Part shown: positions 59,364 to 64,000 of the stretch, piece after piece
Position numbering within the stretch: position 1 is the stretch's first letter
How the letters are laid out: each line of letters opens with the position of its first letter
NCBI GenBank assembly: GCA_034770075.1
Contig: CM068380.1
Coordinates: 26,006,638-26,070,637, forward strand
Direction of reading: 5' to 3'
Origin: Aralia elata
Lineage: Eukaryota > Streptophyta > Magnoliopsida > Apiales > Araliaceae
Length of the DNA stretch: 64,000 nucleotides
Program-made: the position numbers and the translations under genes
Notes under the pieces: model-generated
Told to the model about the DNA's origin: nothing
Seen by the model: the letters and a program-made list of their open reading frames with translations, nothing else
Databases searched by the model: none

Positions 59364-60929
59364 CTACAAATCTGAAACTAGCCGAAGCAGGATGGACAGG
59401 GTGGTGGATAGATCTGAAGCATCAGCATCTCCTGCAATCTGCTGCCCCATCATATCAATACGATCCAGTAAAGCAGTAGCTCGGCTGACAGTCCCAAAAT
59501 GAGCATCTACCACTGCCCTGGTCTGAAATACAATGGCCTCTCTATCAGCCATGGCAGCATCTCTAGCCCTAATGGCCTCATCTCTCTCGGCAAGGGCGGC
59601 ATCCCTCTCGGCTTCAGTAGTAATCAGGGCCAGGCGGAGTCGGGAATCCTCAGCAACCCGACTCGGGGCAGAATCGACTAAGATGGAATGGTCTGTGGTA
59701 TCTTCCGTGAAAATCACTCCAGAGTCATCAAAGGCCCCAGTCCGACTCAAACTAGCCGAATCCAGGTCTCCGCGCAACCACTGTACGTAGGCAAATGTCT
59801 GGATGGGACAGCTCGCACTATATTCGGCAAAGATCCTGCGATCCCAAAGCTCGTATACCTGCAATAGATCCCTCTCTGTACAGGATGATATAAGGAATCG
59901 GTATGCGGCTGCACCCGCGAAGGGGTGTAAATCCTGTATCTGATCAAGCTGCCCCATAACTGCCAGGGGATGATAGGTCGTCACGCCCCTCAACCCAGCA
60001 ATGGGGATGAAATCCAGGTCAGGCACATGGGTCAAGAAACGCATGAAGGAGCAATAGCCCGAGTAGACCAATAGATGAAAGGGATCCTCGATGACCGACA
60101 GAAATGCTGTCCAGGAGACCGCATCCGTACAGCTCACGGGACGAAACGGAAACTGCGCGGCTATGTTGTGACTGAAGCAAAACCCTTGGCGGCGGAAATG
60201 GCCGATGGGACTAAGATGACTCATGAACCATATGTACAATAAGGTCGAACTCCCTCTGAAGAATCTCCCTCGGAAGGACTGGCAATATGTGGCCGACATA
60301 TAGGTATCCGCCAATATCATGGGGAGAATGGTGTGATCCTCCTGAAGGGCCCTAACGGCCGCAACAATCCGCATGTCCAAATGATCGGATCCTGCAGGCA
60401 AGTACAAAACTGAGATGACACAGGCCATCAGAGCGCCCACTCTCAAGGCATCCCAGCGCTCCTCGGACACGGAAAAATCACCGAGGAAAAGACGGAAACT
60501 GTCAGGTGAGCCAAATCGGTCAATCAAGAATTGAAGAGGAACCATATGGTCTGATGTGATTACCGGTAATAAGACAGCCCTCCGCAAACCGGTGAAAGTC
60601 AAGAATTGACGGCGCATGGAACCAACGGTAACCCTAGCACAGGGACCATCCAACGGCAAGCCGGTGAAGCGAGCATACTCCTCAAGGGTGGGGGTCAGCT
60701 CTACTGTCCCAAACCTAAACACCTGACGGGCAGGGGCCCAATAGCTCAGAAGGCCGTCCACAAAGCCCGCCGGCACCCGGAAGGTTAATAAGGACCAAGA
60801 ATGTCCCAGAAGACCATCTACGATAACCCTATCTGCTGGCAGTAGACTGTCCAACCAGCGGAAGAGGCTGCCAACCAACCCTGTGGAAGGAGTGGAATCC
60901 AAACGAACCACGGCATCTGAGGACGACAT
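59364..60929 (-). CDS. Antisense ORF 1 of element 4, plant-mobile-domain-like protein (521 aa)
   Basis: A continuous 521-codon ORF on the strand opposite to gag-pol, with no stop or frameshift. The N-terminal two thirds resemble the plant-mobile-domain/DUF7745 family: LLSYWAPARQVFRFGTVELTPTLEEYARFTGLPLDG near residues 60-95, then PMILADTYMSATYC and STLLYIWFMSHLSPIGHF near 205-245. Residues about 430-480 are a coiled coil of Ala/Glu/Arg/Asp repeats (AERDAALAERDEAIRARDA). No signal peptide or membrane span is seen. Related domains occur in MAIN/MAIL proteins of plants and in transposons, with a suggested nuclear role; the function here is unknown. It ends 528 bp downstream of the convergent pol gene and starts 217 bp after antisense gene 2 ends. 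Confidence 0.8.
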   Translation of the reverse strand: MSSSDAVVRLDSTPSTGLVGSLFRWLDSLLPADRVIVDGLLGHSWSLLTFRVPAGFVDGLLSYWAPARQVFRFGTVELTPTLEEYARFTGLPLDGPCARVTVGSMRRQFLTFTGLRRAVLLPVITSDHMVPLQFLIDRFGSPDSFRLFLGDFSVSEERWDALRVGALMACVISVLYLPAGSDHLDMRIVAAVRALQEDHTILPMILADTYMSATYCQSFRGRFFRGSSTLLYIWFMSHLSPIGHFRRQGFCFSHNIAAQFPFRPVSCTDAVSWTAFLSVIEDPFHLLVYSGYCSFMRFLTHVPDLDFIPIAGLRGVTTYHPLAVMGQLDQIQDLHPFAGAAAYRFLISSCTERDLLQVYELWDRRIFAEYSASCPIQTFAYVQWLRGDLDSASLSRTGAFDDSGVIFTEDTTDHSILVDSAPSRVAEDSRLRLALITTEAERDAALAERDEAIRARDAAMADREAIVFQTRAVVDAHFGTVSRATALLDRIDMMGQQIAGDADASDLSTTLSILLRLVSDL

Positions 60930-61146
60930 CTGTGAAAAATAGTATCAAAAAAGACTGTACAGGGGTCATTCTCTATCCATAAATAAAAGAGCATGCATCA
61001 TACAGTTAATAATAAAGCAGGTGAATCCCATAAAAAATGAAAAAGAAAGTTGTGCATAAATAAATAAATGAGTTCATGTACATAGTGCATAAATGAAAAA
61101 GAAATCTGAGCAGGTGCTGATACAAAAGACCCTATCCTATCCTGGT

Positions 61147-63120
61147 CTAAATAAAATCAGTATCATCTATGAAAGCAGGATCCTCGAACTGATCCCCTGG
61201 AGTCGCCGAGCTCGGAGGACCAAAGTTCATATCAGGAATGTAGGGATGCGCTGTGGCATCAGATGAACTCGGGCCTGCATCGTAACCTGCACCGTCAGGA
61301 TCGTAGGTGTAAGCCTCCTCCGGGGCCCGGCCCAACCCCCGAATAAACAGCGACAACTGATCTACCTGACGGGTCAATGAGGCGATCTGCTCAGCGTGGG
61401 TAGGGGTCCGAACACAGGCAGCCCAATCGGTCATCGTCACCGAGCCTGGAACCATATCTCCAAGAAAGAAAGTGGCCCGAGTCTGAGGACCGATGGTACG
61501 GGGCACCCACCATGTACGGAATGCATCACTCGTAGTGGGACCCGTGGAAAGCATCCGGCCGTCCTCCCCGGCAAGCATGATCTCCGAGGGCTGAGAATCC
61601 AGCGGCCAGAAAGTAGTGAAAGAAAGGGAGTGCGGGATGCGGATCTCTCCAGTGACGCATCTGAATGCGCGCTCTCCCAGATACATCACCCAGCCTCCAA
61701 CACTCTGCAAAGTGAGGCGACGGGTGGAAAGCTCGAACTCCGGGCCGGAAGGATGCCCGTCAGCAAACCCCACAGTCAAATGCTCGGAGAGGTAGGGAAT
61801 CCAGACGACATCGGCAGCCGTGATCAACTCCAGCTGAATACGACAATGTGCAAAGCTTCCCGACACGGGGACCTCCTCCAGAGTGCTGTGATGCCATCGC
61901 CGACCCCGAGGATAAGTGTCCGGTCCCAGAGTAGTGATAGGCCTCAGACATGGCAGCCGCTCGTAAGCCCAGAACTGTGAATAGAAACAAGGCAAGGCAT
62001 GAGTCACTATCAAATACAGAAAAGAGATGAAAGGAAAAGAAATACGGTAAGAGAGAGGAGGAGGGGACTCACCAACAGAAAATGGTAGAAGCCGAGCCAG
62101 GCATCAGTCTGTCCCTCTGAGCGTAGACGCATGCCATGGAGGAAATAGGCAAAGGTGAATGACCCCCAGTCATAATCACCGATGCGGTCCACGTCTCTGA
62201 CCGCTCCTACGACGCTGAAATGAATGGTGGAGGAGTTGTTCCCCAGAAAACAACCCCTCATGATGGTCAGGAACAGGCGTCGTAGCAGAATGTCCCTGGT
62301 GCCCTGATCTGCTGGAATAGGCAGCGCATAGAGACCCCCGACTGCATCGACAGCCAAAGCACCAGATCGGATACTGCGGGCCTTAAAGACCCGGTCCTCA
62401 GCAGCGAAGCCCAGCAAAGCTCGAACCTCCACAGGAGTGATATCAAGATCCAAGGGGACGCGGGACCCGGTAAACTCAATGCCGGTAATGTACCTCCAGT
62501 CCCATGGGGTCAACACGACCTCGCAGTCAAGAAGATGGAGAGACTGCGTATGGTGGAACCATCGCTCGGATAAAGCCCTCATGTAACCCCAGGGGCACTG
62601 CCGGGGAATGATGGTAAAGAAGTGACGAAAGCCCCAAGAATCCACCACCGCCGCCCGGTAGTCACTGTGCAAAGCCGTGTAAAGGGAGTAGATGTTGAAC
62701 CAGTTGCCCCTCGGCTGAGTAAACTCGGGTACCTGGGGCAATCACCAATGGGTCAGTCCGGATAAAAGGAGAATGGAGAAATTGAGAATAAAATCAGAAT
62801 AGAACCGAATATACCTCGTTAGCCACGAGAGATGCCGAGGGATGACGACTGAGATCCCGACCCAATAGATCGGGGATCTGCACCGAAGCGCCAGACGAGG
62901 CACTATGAGGAGCTGGAGCCGGTGTGCTGGAGGATGGTCCCTCTGCCGCGACCTCCGGAGGAGCAACCTCCTCAACGTCCGGGTGATCAGGACGGATGAC
63001 AGACTCCGCCAAGCGACGAGCCTGACGGGTACGAGGGGGAATAGGGGCAGGTGCAGCCCTACGACGGCGAACACCCGAAGTCCGAGAGGCGGAGGAGCTA
63101 CTGGGCGCATCACGATCCAT
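61147..63120 (-). CDS. Antisense gene 2 of element 4, spliced plant-mobile-domain protein (597 aa)
   Basis: Three exons on the minus strand: 63120-62815, 62732-62073 and 61974-61147. The introns (62814-62733 and 62072-61975) begin GTATAT and GTGAGT and end CCCCAG and TTCACAG. All junctions are in phase 0 and there is no stop, giving 102+220+275 residues. Exon 1 is a basic/Pro/Ser-rich tail (SGVRRRRAAPAPIPPRTRQARR) that may target the nucleus. Exons 2-3 form a plant-mobile-domain-like fold: LSERWFHHTQSLHLLDCEVV, LTPWDWRYITGIEF, GSFTFAYFLHGM, then FWAYERLPCLRP across the second junction. The C-terminus is acidic and disordered. Antisense genes are known in Tat elements; introns in one are notable. 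The family call is by motif resemblance only. Confidence 0.75.
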
Positions 63121-63776
63121 AGCTGGAATAGAACGGGCGAGAAAGAAGGTAAGTTTCCTTTTAAAATTATGTAATGAACATTCTAAATTTCTAGCCTCAT
63201 CATATGATTAATGCAACATGATGCATGTAAAAAAAAATAAAAAAAAAATAAAATAAAAAAAAAATAAAAAAAAAATAAAAAAAAAAAAATCGGCAGAGTT
63301 CCGTTTGTAAATTGAACATCCCAGGCACAAGCCAAACGCGTTTTCCATCAATCAAAGCCTCAAACAGATTTAAATTGCATTCATATATGTAATTACAGCA
63401 TGTAATGCATGATTTTATTGCAGAAAAGGAATAACAATATGTGGGACCGCCTCATGAACATAAAATAGGACTCACATAGTTGATACATAGCATGTATATA
63501 TGATGGTACATTACATAGCATTGTAAAGCATACATTTTATCTCTAAACATGCAAATAGTCAAATGTACAGCAAAACATTGACGAAATTGAAAAGTGACCG
63601 GTCAAAGTGTTACCTGTAGCGCGTAGATCGATCCTACCGGAACAGTTTTTGCAGGAAGGTTGAAAAAATCGACAAAAAAGCCCTCGCGAACAAGAAAAAT
63701 CGAGAGAATCTCTTTGGATTACAAGTTGAAAGTGACAGATCTGGAGGAGCCGCGTTGGATTTAAGGCCCGATCATG

Positions 63777-63818
63777 GCCGCAGATGTATCTGCGGCTGGC
63801 CGCAGATCCATCTGCGGC
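63777..63818. promoter_or_regulatory. Two 20-bp palindromes upstream of antisense genes
   Basis: GCCGCAGATGTATCTGCGGC (63777-63796) and GCCGCAGATCCATCTGCGGC (63799-63818), 2 bp apart. The second is identical over 20 bases to the LTR copy at 49521-49540. The TATA-like box of the minus strand lies 12 bp from the pair, close to the 15-bp spacing in the LTR. Confidence 0.7.
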
Positions 63819-63897
63819 TGAGCCCTCCTGGTGGGTCCCACCTTGCTCCCTTACAGCCATTTGACGTGTTGAAGTGAAAAGTTTACGAGATGGGTGA

Positions 63898-63979
63898 CCG
63901 GCGACGATACCCGGCCCCGACATGACGATCGACCGGCGACGATAACCGGCGATCACGAGATGGATGTCCGGCGACGATA
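63898..63979. repeat. CCGGCGACGATA array, exact 35-bp period
   Basis: CCGGCGACGATA occurs exactly at 63898, 63933 and 63968, each 35 bp apart. A partial copy (CCGGCGAT) starts at about 63947. Sequence between copies is only loosely conserved, so the 12-mer itself seems the conserved element. Confidence 0.75.
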
Positions 63980-64000
63980 AGCGGGTCCGACAGATAACCG

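Larger units (their letters stand above)
49134..64000 (+). mobile_element. Element 4: Tat-lineage (Ogre/Retand-like) Ty3/gypsy element, runs off the window
   Basis: The 5' LTR is 49134-51210 (TGTAGACACCC...GTCGACA), followed by the primer site at 51213. Sense order: gag, protease, G-patch, intron, RT, RNase H, a second (archaeal-type) RNase H, integrase. Downstream of pol two antisense genes lie at 59364-60929 and 61147-63120. The second RNase H, the intron between protease and RT, and antisense genes before the 3' LTR are traits of the Tat lineage, including Ogre. The 3' LTR is beyond 64000, so the length is over 14.9 kb. Gag-pol has at least seven lesions; the antisense genes have none. Confidence 0.9.
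63121..64000 (-). promoter_or_regulatory. Upstream region of the antisense genes
   Basis: Contains an A-rich run (63231-63290), a TATA-like TTAAAT on the minus strand (63764-63759), two 20-bp palindromes (63777-63818) and a 35-bp-period array (63898-63979). No coding region is supported here. The leader from the TATA-like box to the ATG at 63120 would be about 620 nt. The 3' LTR of element 4 must lie to the right of the window. Confidence 0.45.

Noticed and set aside
60606..61980. Plus-strand ORFs at 60606-60788 and 61396-61980
   Set aside because: They overlap the clearly coding antisense genes on the other strand and show no domain.
63520..64000. Possible 3' LTR of element 4, because it shares the 20-bp palindrome with the 5' LTR
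   Set aside because: Outside the palindrome there is no similarity to 49134-51210, and no TGTAGACACCC border or polypurine tract is present.
1..64000. CRISPR arrays, bacterial defence systems, organelle DNA inserts, rRNA genes
   Set aside because: None of the required repeats, operons or conserved RNA sequences is seen. The regular repeats present are minisatellites or LTR motifs in a plant nuclear context.

Overview
This window is a plant nuclear (probably eudicot) chromosome segment made mostly of nested transposable elements. The evidence is AT-rich sequence with GT-AG introns, long-LTR Ty3/gypsy elements primed by plant tRNA sites, a Mutator-like transposase, a CACTA-type end, SINE-like repeats and one ordinary host gene with five exons. 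There are no bacterial operons, CRISPR arrays or rRNA genes. The species cannot be named from the sequence.

Layout: (1) 1-3183 is gene-free AT-rich sequence with a 71-bp tandem repeat and the end of a CACTA-type transposon. (2) 3184-26592 is a minus-strand Tekay/Del-like chromovirus (element 1). Its integrase was split by a plus-strand relative (element 2, 7339-19078), bounded by a perfect 5-bp target duplication GTACA. Both have LTRs of about 2.9 kb, an initiator-Met-tRNA primer site, an extra coiled-coil ORF before gag, a gag-pol with C-terminal chromodomain, and a doubled hairpin/polypurine module. Both gag-pol genes are broken. (3) 26593-33906 holds the only host gene, a secreted endo-beta-mannanase (GH5) at 29508-32773, with microsatellites and a SINE-like insertion nearby. 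(4) 33907-42229 is a gag-only, non-autonomous LTR element (element 3) with perfect AACTT target duplications and degraded antisense ORFs. (5) 43485-47059 is a minus-strand Mutator-like transposase pseudogene. (6) 47617-49133 is an unclassified repeat. Into it is inserted element 4 (49134 to beyond 64000), a Tat-lineage (Ogre/Retand-like) element with gag, protease, G-patch, reverse transcriptase, two RNase H domains and integrase. Downstream of pol it carries two antisense genes of plant-mobile-domain type.

The most unusual part is the 3' half of element 4. One antisense gene has three exons whose splice sites join without a frame break into a 597-residue protein; the other is an unbroken 521-codon ORF. 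Both are intact although the sense gag-pol of the same element has many lesions. A 20-bp palindrome (GCCGCAGATNNATCTGCGGC) occurs three times just upstream of the LTR TATA-like box and twice upstream of the antisense genes, again beside a TATA-like sequence. A 35-bp-period array lies further upstream. This suggests sense and antisense promoters built from the same module. Many gag-pol frameshifts are extra G residues in short G runs, so some of the apparent damage could be assembly error.
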